From positions 255,912 to 319,911 of the forward strand of contig VWZF01002603.1 of assembly GCA_013396755.1 (NCBI GenBank): a stretch of 64,000 bases of DNA. Reading direction: 5' to 3'. Shown here piece by piece: positions 11,307-20,900 of the stretch. The notes below the pieces were generated by a model that had not been told where the DNA came from, did not search any database, and worked only from the letters and a program-made list of their open reading frames with translations. Every line of letters starts with the position of its first letter. The stretch's first letter is position 1. The position numbers and the translations under genes were made by a program. The DNA comes from Sclerurus mexicanus (taxonomy: Eukaryota > Chordata > Aves > Passeriformes > Furnariidae).

Positions 11307-11395
11307 ATATAAAGATAACTGGATTCCATTAGTACTAAGCATAGGCTGCAACAATAAGCATCTCTAATTAAAAGCAAAACAAACAAAAAAAAAAA

Positions 11396-11396
11396 N
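11396..11396. other. Single ambiguous base (N), assembly join
   Basis: This is the only N noticed in the window. It sits exactly between the two copies of the 863-bp block, directly after an A-run, and most likely marks a scaffold join of minimum gap size. Confidence 0.9.
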
Positions 11397-11468
11397 AGTA
11401 CCTAGAGGGGGCCTGTGGAATGGCTGGAGTGGCACTTTGCACAAGGACACGCAGGGACAACGGGAACG

Positions 11469-11955
11469 TGAGGAAACCCTTGCGGGGACGAGAAGGAGAG
11501 GCTCACTCCGAGTCAGGGGTAAAGACGGAATGGCACGTTTATTAAGACGGTGCCGGTTTATACACAGCAGAGCATGGAACATTCTGGAAGAGGGGCAGAA
11601 CTTGGGAGGAGCATAAGAGGAAAGGAAGAACAGGGGAGGGCCACAGCCATACAAGGGAAAGGAGGGTGGAGATAACCATATAAGGGAAGACTCCACTGCA
11701 GCAAAATCTAGCCAATCAGGGAGCAGGGGCAGCATGAGGGAGAAGGAGAAACGCCATTTTGAACAACATTCAAATGAGGGTTTTTAACTCTACAACTATA
11801 AACTCATAAACCAGGGAACCCGTAACAACCCGATATGTGATAATAAACTCTCTTCTCTGGGAAAACAGCTCTTGATTGAAGTTCTGCTCGACACCCGGTC
11901 TCATCAAGCAGTCCCCTTATTTCTTTTCCATTCGGTGTAATTTTGTTCTCCTACA
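11469..11955 (-). mobile_element. Solo LTR, copy 2 (likely assembly duplicate)
   Basis: The same LTR, boundaries, TATA box, polyadenylation signal and flanking GGAACG/GGAATG as at 10605-11091, shifted by 864 bases with one substitution at 11515. A second true insertion would have a different target site, so this is a copy of the whole region rather than a second integration. Confidence 0.78.
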
Positions 11956-12170
11956 GGAATGGCCTTAAGCGGTTTGATAATAGGAAGGAATTCTGCACTG
12001 TGAGGGTGGTGAGGCACTGGCACAGGTTGTCCAGAGAGGCTGTGAACATCCCATCCCTGGAGGTGTTCAGGCCGAGGGTTCTAAGTAAGGTGGTAGTGGA
12101 AGTGGCCTGTGGCAGGGGGTTGGAACTACATAATCCTTAAGGTCCATTCCAAACCAGGCTATCCTCTGAT
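11956..12170 (+). mobile_element. CR1 LINE, 3' end, copy 2 (likely assembly duplicate)
   Basis: Identical to 11092-11306, including the decayed CR1 tail and the unique sequence after it. It is annotated separately only because the assembly shows it twice. Confidence 0.8.
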
Positions 12171-12259
12171 ATATAAAGATAACTGGATTCCATTAGTACT
12201 AAGCATAGGCTGCAACAATAAGCATCTCTAATTAAAAGCAAAACAAACAAAAAAAAAAA

Positions 12260-13429
12260 GGAAAAAATATTAGAATGGATCACTTAAATTTTGAGAGTAT
12301 TTTTGACTTTGATTCACTTCAGGGAAAACAAAAGGTAAAATTTCTAAACCGCCCAAGCCAATTATCAGCAGGGTAGGCTTTAATGCCTTTGGGTGTGTCT
12401 GACTCTGTCTGACCCTATCTGACTTTGGCATCTTAATACCTTCAACTGGGAAGCCAAGCATTCCAATCAAACCTATTGATTCCCAAGCTGGTTTTCACTG
12501 TGTCCCAGCCATCCCTGGATTCACTTGTGCCCATCTGCACTGGAACACTGACTTTGCCTGCATTTCATCACCGACAGAGACCTTGCTGTGCCCAGTGCCT
12601 GTGCTGCATCTCTCCGAGCTCTCCCAGGGCCCTTCTCTGCACTTGCCATCTCCCCAACCAGAAGGCTATGTCTTCCCTTTTTTCTTCACCCCACCATTTG
12701 GCTTTGCTTTTGCTTCCCAAATCAGAAAGTGGAGCTTGGGTACTTGCTGGGTTCCTATGGAGAGCTGAGTAACTGGAGTTTGGTGTTGCTAGACAGGTTA
12801 ATGGGAGATTGGTAACTTCACGGGGCTGTATTTCTCTGATGCTCCTGTGAGTCCTTCAGAGGCAGAAATTGAAGGTTGTATTGCTGGTTTTCATATTTGA
12901 CCCTAAATCTCACTTCAAAACCAGTGACTCGACTCTGTTCCTCTCCTATCTCATTGCAATGCGGAATGATAAAGAGTTAACACCTCAGAGTGTTTATAAA
13001 AATGAATTTTACGTAACTGTAGAGCAATATTTCCTGTGTGCCGCTTCTATGAAAGGACCTGGCAGGCCAAGGAATGGCAAACTGCTTTATCTGCTGCACA
13101 AACCCAGGTCCTGCAGGTGTCCCACCTGAAAAGCCAAGCAAATCTCCATCTGACAAACACTGGTCTGCAAGAAGGGCTGAACAAACACCTCGCAGAGTTA
13201 AGTCCTCTGCTTCGTGTCACTTTGGATTTGGAGGGCCTGTTTTAAGAAAAACACAACTGGACAGAGAGTTAAGTCAAGTGAAAAATATGAATATTCATTT
13301 TTTTTTCACTTTAAATTAAAGAAAGACCTGTACTCCCTTCCTGCCTACAGCACAGATTAATTCTAGGAGGACCAGATGCTGTGGTGGTGTAAACCTGCCA
13401 ATAAGGTGGTTAATTTATGTTGGCTAGTT
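12260..13429. other. Intergenic DNA without recognised genes
   Basis: Three overlapping + frames at 12476-12815 and others at 12869-13319 are short, overlap in different frames and have no splice context, so they are judged to be chance. A patch at 12395-12425 repeats 'ctgact/ctgacc' units. No known repeat family is recognised. Confidence 0.4.
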
Positions 13430-13700
13430 TATGTGGCCTGCAGTGCGAAATGTGTACATTGCAAACACCAAAGTAAAGGCCGATTAATCACTCCATTTAA
13501 AGTGTCATCAAGTTAAAAGCTACAGAATTGCCGGTGTAAGCATGCAATTAGGACCACAACCCCAGGCTACCAGCTTTTCCCACCTTCTTAGCTCCCTGTC
13601 ACTGGTATCCAGAGTTTAATCAATGATGGCAAGCTCAGGCTAAGCTAAGAGGCATCTTTTAATAATTTCATCTGTATAAAATACGATGGCCCTTTCTAAC
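13430..13700. promoter_or_regulatory. Candidate conserved non-coding block
   Basis: Repeat-free sequence with GGCCGATTAATCACTCC, CATGCAATTAGG, GTTTAATCAATG and CTTTTAATAATTTC motifs, and CpGs kept in an AT-rich setting. It has TAAT cores and TGAT/ATCA pairs such as PBX/HOX-class proteins bind. Enhancer role is inferred. Confidence 0.28.
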
Positions 13701-13908
13701 CTACAGTCTTGAAACCCAGGCTTTCATCAGGAGTTTTCAATAGAAGCTCAAATGCGTGTTGAAATTATTAGCCATTTTCAAGATGTTCCAATTGCATTTC
13801 TCTGAAGATATCCTCAGGCTCTAAAATCCTCCATGAATTTTTGTTTTCAAAATGTTGTCACTTTCAAAAACATTGTGAAAGTTATTTCCAGGCCCCGTAC
13901 TGGTGGTT

Positions 13909-13933
13909 GTTTTTTGTTTTTTTTTTTTTTTTT
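13909..13933. repeat. Poly-T tract
   Basis: A T-run broken once by G. It is a simple low-complexity tract with no adjacent retroelement body on the minus strand that I can recognise. Confidence 0.7.
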
Positions 13934-14870
13934 AAATGCCTCTAAGTCCTTAAAACTTTAACTTCTGTATCAATATTATATATATTTCAAGCAAAGCATG
14001 TATTTAAGTACTTTACTAAATGAGGCCATCATTCTTATTCATGCAACTGAAATTTTGCCTCCATTTAAGTCACTAAATCATATTGGCTCATATCCTTGCT
14101 GACCCTACAGCAATTCTTCATCAAGAGGGTTGCACAAAAAAAGGCCAAAAAGCGCAGTGGAGATGGTGATGGGCTTTTTTTTTCTGCATAAAAACATGAT
14201 GAAAATGCAAAATATGTTTTAGCAGTGCCTTCTTGTTGTTCTTGACCCTCCAGTCCTTTAATTAGAAAGGCTTTTCTTAGAGGCAAGAGGTAGAGCAGCC
14301 TTAAATGGCTCCTGGTAGTCCCCTCGCTCCTGTAGGCGAGAATAAGAAATAGCTTTATATTAGACTGTGATAAAGTTAGAAATTTTATATGCTGCCAGCT
14401 CACCAAAGCGCCAAAATTGGAAAAAAAAAAATTACTCCTAACTTAGATTCTTAAACCCACTCCTGGTGTTGTTTTCTCTGTGTTTCATTAGATTCTGGGG
14501 AAAAAAAATAAATTATAACATTTGATAAGCTAAAGAGCAAAAACTTGTTGGCTTCCAAACTCATCATGGGAAATAGAAGATGTTGCTTTGCAGGAGTCTT
14601 CATGAGCAATTGAGATCTATGGAGTGGTACAGGCCCTGGGATCCAGTTAAAGGCTTGATATCTGCATATATTTTCTTGACAGACCTGAAAAGTGATTTTT
14701 TCATATAGTGGGTCCTTCCTGCCCAATTTTTTTGAATTGTTTTATTATTTCAAGAGAGTGTTTTATTGTAATTGGTTGCAGACCAGAATGTTGTTGTAAA
14801 TGCACTTTTTTTTATCCAGTACAGTGAAAACAAAACTGACTAGAAAAAAAACACACAACAAAAACAAAAA

Positions 14871-15092
14871 CATAGAATACATCTTTAAGATCATCAAGTC
14901 CAACCATTAACCTACCACTGCTGTGTCACCAATAAACCATGTGCCCAAGTGCCACATCCACATGTTTTGAACATTTCCAGGCACGATGACTCCACCACTT
15001 CCTGGGCAGCCTGTTCCAATGCCTGACCACATTTTCACTGAAGAAATGTTTTTAAATCTAATGTAAACTTCCCCTGCTGCAAATTGAGAAAC
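14871..15092 (-). mobile_element. CR1 LINE 3' fragment
   Basis: The plus strand reads the reverse complement of a CR1 3' region: 'catagaatac', 'tcatcaagtccaaccattaacctaccactgc', 'ccaccacttcctgggcagcctgttccaatgcctgacca', 'actgaagaaatgtttttaaatctaatgtaaac'. It is 5'-truncated, about 220 bp and diverged. The minus-strand frame across it is a decayed piece of CR1 ORF2. Confidence 0.85.
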
Positions 15093-15481
15093 AAATGGCC
15101 AGGGAAAGGGAACTGTGACCTGAAAATGATGTTTGTGGGAAATAGGCAAACTTCCATGATGCTGTCCTGTGTACTTCAATTACATCCATAAAAGAGCTTG
15201 TCCAACTGGACAAAAATACCAGATCACCAGGAGATCCTGCTCTTTTGCCTTCTTGAGATTGAGTTTTAAAACACTTTTATAAGGAGTGTGTGGGGAAGAC
15301 TTATTGAGGGAACACATAAATGTTTGATAAATTGGAGTCAAGATTTTGGACCAGAACCTTTAGCCTCGTGCCTCCAGTGCATAACAAGCCTTAGCAGCAG
15401 AAATACTAGTGGCTGCATGGGATGGCCTGTATCTATTTTCTTCTTTATGACTTTATTTTCTTTATAAATACTGGCACTTTT

Positions 15482-15506
15482 CTCCAATGTCACACTGACA
15501 TTGGAG
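15482..15506. repeat. Perfect 11-bp inverted repeat, 3-nt spacer
   Basis: CTCCAATGTCA and TGACATTGGAG are separated by CAC. It would form a short hairpin if transcribed. The stem is too short for a microRNA precursor and no known element is attached. Confidence 0.8.
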
Positions 15507-16297
15507 CTCCTAGAGCAGCTTGTGCCTTCACACAGAGTTTCAGCAGCATTTTTGTGGTTGTTTTTAAGGAAACGGTCTCAGGGGAAAAAAAAAGGTCTAA
15601 GAGAAAAAAGTTTACAGACTTTTTCAAAGTCCTTCTCAGTTTCTTTTGATAGCTTCTTCTATCTTCTTATAACAGTTTTGTCTGGGTGGCTCGTTCTCAT
15701 TCTTTGTAAGTTTTCAATTATTTCGCTTCTGTTGTCTTGTTTTACAGATGGTTTAGAAGAATGTGCTGGGAAGAGCTGAAGGAAAAGCAAGCCCTTTATT
15801 ATCTGAAAAGTGGTAGTTACCATCTTCTGATCTAGCAAAGTGCAACATGAGTTTTTGATCTTTTTACATATTTTGAACTTCTGAGCCTTCAAAGGTCTTG
15901 CATGCTACAGCTTTTTGGGTTGTTATTGTACTTTTTCACAATCATTCCTATATTCTTTTCCATTGTAATTAACATTTGCCCCGAGCCTTTCTTCAAACAA
16001 TGATTTTGAGGAGAGAAAGCCTTCTACTTAGTGTTACCTCCTTGTTTAGGTCTTTGTGTGACTCCGCCTTTTGTCACCATCCTTGCCTAACAGTGGATTT
16101 TTTCCACATTAACCTGTTTTAATGGTACCTTGAGACAGGGATTGCCTCTAGTAATCTCCTTTTGTGTTTTCTTACAGACATGGATCAAAGATTATCGACT
16201 GAAACTAGCTTTTAGTCATGTTCTGGAAAAATCAATGTTCTTGATTTTTTTATATTGTAAATTGCAACAGAAATCAGTATCTCCAAAATGAGGTGGG

Positions 16298-16352
16298 ATG
16301 ATGATGATTATTATTATTGTTATTATTACTAACACTACTATTACTTTTACAA
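16298..16352. repeat. GAT/ATT trinucleotide microsatellite
   Basis: (GAT)n runs into (TTA)n and decays to ACTACTATTAC. A second short ATT run follows at 16371-16385 with the same 'acaatacc' sequence after it, suggesting local slippage duplication. Confidence 0.75.
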
Positions 16353-17014
16353 TACCCTAGAAATGTGTTTTTATTATTATTACAATACCTGGGAAAGTCC
16401 AGTGTTTTCGGGACTTCTGCATCATGGTTGTCTTTTATTCCCAACTGTGGATACCTAGGAGATGGTATGGGTCGCAAATTACTCCTTTGCATGGTGCAGA
16501 ACATCATGCTGATAAATAGTGCAAATGAGCCTAATGATTATAATGAGAGCTTCAAGAATTTTCTATGGAAAGTGAAACCATGTGTGTATCAGATCACCTG
16601 TTCTTCCCACTGAGTTCAACAGGAGACAAGGTAATGCACAAAGGCTGAGAAAAACAACCCATGGCACATTTTCACCCATAACCACCTCCAATTCTCATTA
16701 TTTCAGTAGCTGAGCAACAGGAGAAGAGTGCTGGACAATGCAGAGGCAGCAGAGCCCTCTGGAAGATTAGCATAAGATTATGTGCACCATTAGATATAGA
16801 TTTCAGTCTGTCCTGCGTTCAGATCTGTCCTGTTTGGAGCTTGGGAGTGTTCATTAGTGCAGTGTGGATAAAAGAAAATACCAGTTCTGGGACGCAAGTG
16901 CTTCCAGGAGGTACAGCAGACACCCTGTGTGCTCCAGCACGCAAAGGTTGCTCAGCGGCACATGAAATCAGAGCCTTGGACAAGCTTCCAAACTGCCTGA
17001 GTGTATTGATTCTG

Positions 17015-17038
17015 GCACCTGCTTTCATAAGCAGGTGC
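17015..17038. repeat. 10-bp inverted repeat made of two E-boxes
   Basis: GCACCTGCTT and AAGCAGGTGC are separated by TCAT. Each arm holds a CACCTG/CAGGTG E-box, the core bound by ZEB and SNAIL family repressors. The structure is seen directly; a regulatory function is inferred. Confidence 0.7.
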
Positions 17039-17823
17039 TCAGGTTTATGTGTCCAGATGAAGTTACCTCTTAACATCTTAATTACATGCCAGACTCTGGC
17101 TGTATCTGTTGTGTGAGTAGCACGGGGTGTTGACAATGGAAGCATGCCAAAAAAAAATAAGGCAAGAAAATTAAAAACAAACAAACAAACCAAAACCAAG
17201 CATTTTTTTTTCCCCTAAAAACATATATCACAGATTTCTTAATCTGTGGTAAAATAACTTTTGCATAGCATTATCTACTGGATGGAACCAGAATTGCCAG
17301 TCTACCAGCAGCTGAGGGCATCCCTCGGCACAGCTTGTCTCATATACAAGGGGGTTTCATTTCCCCCATTGTCTTGTAGTGCTGGAGCAAGGCTTTAGTG
17401 GACTGGGACTCTGTATTAGCAACATGTGTTTTTTCTGTGTGAATTAAATCAAGGGTGGCATTTGAAAGTTGCATTGACTAATCTGGCCTTTAAAATCATG
17501 ATGAGATTTCACAGGGTGAGTTTTGACCTGTTTATTAACACCCATCTGGCATCCTGCACATTGCAGGACAAAAGGCATGTAAGAATTTTCACTATACCAT
17601 TATGAAGGTTGTTGTAGTGCCTTTGACAAGGCTGGTAAATGAGACTGCCTTGATGATATTCTGGGAAATCAGTGAGAACAGGACTTTCTCAGGTTGAGTG
17701 ATTTATTATCCAGGTAGGATATTGAGGATTTATTATCCAGGGGGAGTTGGGCTGTGGTTACTGAGGCTGCACAGAGCTCTCTGCTAGAAATTTCATGATC
17801 AGTATCTCTCTCCTTGGAGATGC

Positions 17824-18220
17824 TGTTGTGGTTTAACTGGACAGGTGGGTAAACACCACACAGGGGCACACCCACCCCTGTGGGATGGTGGAGAGAATAG
17901 GGGGAAGAAAAAACAGTAAAAATTGTGGATTGAGATAAAGGCCAGCTTTCTCCCATTTTGTGTACTGGGCACAATCCCTTTGACTGGTTGGGGTCAGCTG
18001 TTCCAGCTGTGCTTCCACCCACCTTCTTGCGCCCCTCCAAACCTCCTCCTTGGTGGGGTAGGCTGAGAAGCAGAAAAGTCCTTGACTTAGTGCAAACACT
18101 GCTTGGAATCAGCTAAAACACTGGTGTGTCATCAACATTATTCTCATCCTAAATCCAAAACACAGCACTGTACCAGCCTGCAGGAAGAGGAGTAGCTTTA
18201 TCCCAGCTGAAACCAGGACA
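17824..18220 (-). mobile_element. Solo LTR of the common avian ERVL-like type, internally deleted
   Basis: The plus strand starts TGTTGTGGTTTAACTGG and ends AAACCAGGACA, the ends of a widespread avian LTR whose own orientation here is the minus strand. Matching internal phrases include 'gactggttggggtcagctgt', 'gtggggtaggctgagaagcagaaaa' and 'tatcccagctgaaaccagga'. The 7-bp sequence GAGATGC lies directly on both sides (17817-17823 and 18221-18227). The central part with the usual TATA box is missing, leaving 397 bp. No viral genes are present. Confidence 0.82.
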
Positions 18221-20339
18221 GAGATGCTGAACTCCCAATAACTGGTTTGTTTTGTGAGCCTTTGGTTGCACTTTGGCCGAAATTCACCGTTCAGGTAGAA
18301 ACTTTTCTTCCTTAGGCAGATGCCAATTCAAAATGCAGCAAACTAGTGGTGGCAGGAAGATAGAGGCAAAAGGGGACCAAGAAAGGTGCTGGTGCCACTT
18401 GGGCACCTCCAGAGCCAAGTCTAACACCCTTTCCCAAGGTCACCCTGCCTGATGAAGCTCAGGACTCATGGATTACTTCCTCCCACGTCCCCAAAGTCAT
18501 GGCTCTGTGGTTTCTCTGCAGATTTCCAATGACGTTCCATTCCTTTGGTTCCTCTGCCCAAGCCCTTTATAAAGTAAATCGCGTTTCAGTTGCGGTTGTT
18601 TTGGTGATTAAATGCATGTGTCATGTTGATCTCTTTTCCTTGCCTTGTGCAATTTGTTTACTGTTCCCTTAGACATTGCAGAGATGTTGGGGAAAAAAAA
18701 AAAAGGAACATGAAGTACTCATTTGTTTTTGTATTTCCTCCCTGTTCCTTCAGCTTTATGATGTTCAAACCCCTGTTTTCACCTTCACATAGAAATGCAC
18801 CTTCAAGGACAATTTTATACTCTGGTTGGTCTCCAGGTAACCTAAATTTTTCATTCCCTTATTATTAAACCTAAGCTTGTAACTGGAACTGAACTGTCAT
18901 CCCTTTTCAAATTAACCCCTTGGTGCAAAATGTCAAGGATTTTCCAACTCTATCAAGTGGAAGTCACTGAAGCTGGAAACCTATTGACACATCAAGGGGT
19001 TAAATCTACAGCTAACGCTGTAGATTACTGTGACTTACTAACCCCGCCACAAAAATGTCCAAGAACTGGTGTTATTAGGTCTTTTACTCAGAGACAGACC
19101 TGGGAGAAAACCAAACAACTTCACAGCTGTAAAGGAAAACGAAAAAAGGGCCTGGGAGTGGAAACCAGCAGTAATCAGAGGGAATGGATCCCATGTTAAC
19201 AGGCCATAGGGCAAAACCAAGTGTTAATGATAACTCCTCCCGTTCTCTAATCTCGGCGCAGCTGCAATGGGATGGTGCCACAGGGTCTGGAGTGGACTGG
19301 GCAGACTGGTGTGGGAGGGCTGTTGGGTTTGGCCACATCTCCCAGCTCTGGGCACATGTTCCCCAACAGCCAGTCCAGCTGTGTGTCTGTGTGTCCGTCT
19401 GTCCGTGTGTCCATGGGGCCTCTAGGATGGGTGCAGGCGCCGAGCTCGGTGAGGGCACGTGGCTGCTCCAGAGGGCCACGCCAGGACACAAGAGCAGCAG
19501 AGGGCTCCAAGGCATCCCCCTGCCCCTGATCCCAGCGCAGGAGCTGCTGACAGATGGTCTGCATGTTTGGGAAATCAACGCCGGGATTTCTGCAGCCGTG
19601 TGGGGCACCCCCAGAGAGCCCCTTCTTGCCAGCTATTAGCTCAGGTAACACAAATAAGGCCAGAGAGCAGAAAAAGAAGCTTTTCATCCGACTCCACCAC
19701 CACGTGCTCCTTCCCTGTGGTGCGTGGAGTGGAAAGAAAGCCGTGGCCAGATGGTAAGGGGGACCCCAAGGGCGCAGGTAGCCCTGGGATGAGCACTCTC
19801 AGCTCGGCACTGCGATTTGGCTCCTTCCCTGTGCTGCTTGGATGTGGACTGGGAACGCAGCATCATTTCCTGGCTAAACGGATCACACATCAGTTTAAAA
19901 AGCAAACTGTGAATGTGACGCAGCATGGGGAGATGGGCAGGAGAAGGGAGGGAGGAAATGTGGCAGAGTTTGGATTTGCAGAGGATGGGAAATCTTTAGG
20001 CATTCAGGTTTTTGGAGGAAGAGTGGGCTCCAAAAAGATTTACATGTATTGTTTCCTCATCGGTGAAACACGGATTACAAGTAATTCTAAGGTCTGTAAG
20101 GCAGACTGGCAGACTCGCCTTGTGTTTTTCAAAATATGTTATTTTCCTCTTATCATTGTCTGGTTTTTCTTCTACAGAAATGCCTTGACAAGATATTACA
20201 GCAATTCTCCCAACAGATCTGATAGTCCATCTCTACCGGATTTAGGAGATATTTGCTCAAGGAGGGTGCATTCCCTGTACCACCAATTCTGTGAAAGTAC
20301 TAAATTAGGATATTAGTTATTAAATCCTACTACACAAAT
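18221..20339. other. Intergenic DNA with a GC-rich patch
   Basis: The patch at about 19240-19700 is GC-rich and yields several overlapping frames on both strands, including the longest in the window (19459-20316 plus, 285 codons). These frames cross one another, have no domain signature and show no codon bias that holds along the length, so no gene is called. A TGTC/CCGT simple repeat lies at 19379-19410. A weak CpG island or promoter cannot be excluded, but CpG is not dense. Confidence 0.35.
19379..19410. repeat. TGTC/TGTG simple repeat
   Basis: Imperfect tandem TGTC, TGTG and CCGT units inside the GC-rich patch. It encodes short Val/Cys/Ser repeats in the overlapping chance frames. Confidence 0.55.
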
Positions 20340-20900
20340 TACCATTTATATAATTGTAAATCCGTCTCTACTGAGCAACCATTTTTATGGTGATGATCTT
20401 AATATTTACATAAAAATTGCAGTACACAAGGTAAATTATGTATTTCAACCTGCAAATTTTGCCAAGGATTTACACATGCAGAATAACTTATTTTCTCCTT
20501 CTTAAGCAACAGCAATCATAAGTAATGTGCAGAAACATTCATAACCACAGTCTCACATGAAAGCTGCATTTTCCCCCTCTGTAACCTGCTGTAATTACAG
20601 TGTACATCAATTCCGCCATAGGTAGATACACCAGATTTTGTTTTCCCCTTTTCCTCATACAACTTTAATGACTACCCCTGCTTAGAATACAACATTTTAA
20701 ATTAAAAAATTAAAAATTTAGAAGTAGATTGTTTCCCTGACAACAGCGACAGCAACATTTAATTCCCCCCTGTGTCATTTGTAAATAAATATATACAGTT
20801 GCTGATACTGGTGAGATAACGCGCCTGAGGCTAATTGTGCCATTACAAATATTTGAAGCCCGAGCTTGATAATGCAGGTCGTGGTACTTAAATATGTATG
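20340..20900. promoter_or_regulatory. Candidate enhancer-like AT-rich block
   Basis: Roughly 550 repeat-free bases rich in TAAT cores. It includes a perfect 12-bp palindrome CTGTAATTACAG (20589-20600), GGCTAATTGTGCCATTAC (about 20830-20847), TTTAAATTAAAAAATTAAAAATTT (about 20696) and CpGs kept in GATAACGCGCC. No open frame or repeat family is found. It resembles conserved developmental enhancers in composition; conservation is untested. Confidence 0.3.

Larger units (their letters stand above)
10533..11395. repeat. 863-bp duplicated block, copy 1
   Basis: The block is identical to 11397-12259 except for G at 10651 versus A at 11515 (a CpG-type change). Copy 1 ends in an 11-A run immediately before the single N at 11396. 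It spans the CR1 3' region, the whole solo LTR, the CR1 tail and about 90 bp of unique flank. The layout is that of an unresolved contig overlap. Confidence 0.9.
11397..12259. repeat. 863-bp duplicated block, copy 2
   Basis: Copy 2 starts immediately after the N with 'agtacctaga' and ends at the same 11-A run, after which unique sequence ('ggaaaaaatatt') continues. One mismatch to copy 1. It contains the CR1 piece 11397-11468, the solo LTR 11469-11955 and the CR1 tail 11956-12170. It is probably the same locus assembled twice. Confidence 0.9.
15093..17823. other. Intergenic DNA with a small hairpin and an ATT microsatellite
   Basis: No exon is supported. The stretch contains the 11-bp-stem hairpin at 15482-15506, the GAT/ATT microsatellite at 16298-16352 and the E-box hairpin at 17015-17038, each listed separately. 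The long minus frame 16819-17199 has no splice or domain support. Confidence 0.4.

Noticed and set aside
16298..16385. Repeated ATT arrays considered as a CRISPR-like or other array
   Set aside because: Plain microsatellite slippage with no regular spacers. The genome is eukaryotic.
19459..20316. Longest open frame in the window (285 codons, plus strand)
   Set aside because: It overlaps several other frames on both strands, has no recognisable domain, passes from GC-rich to AT-rich DNA with no consistent codon bias, and has no promoter or splice support.
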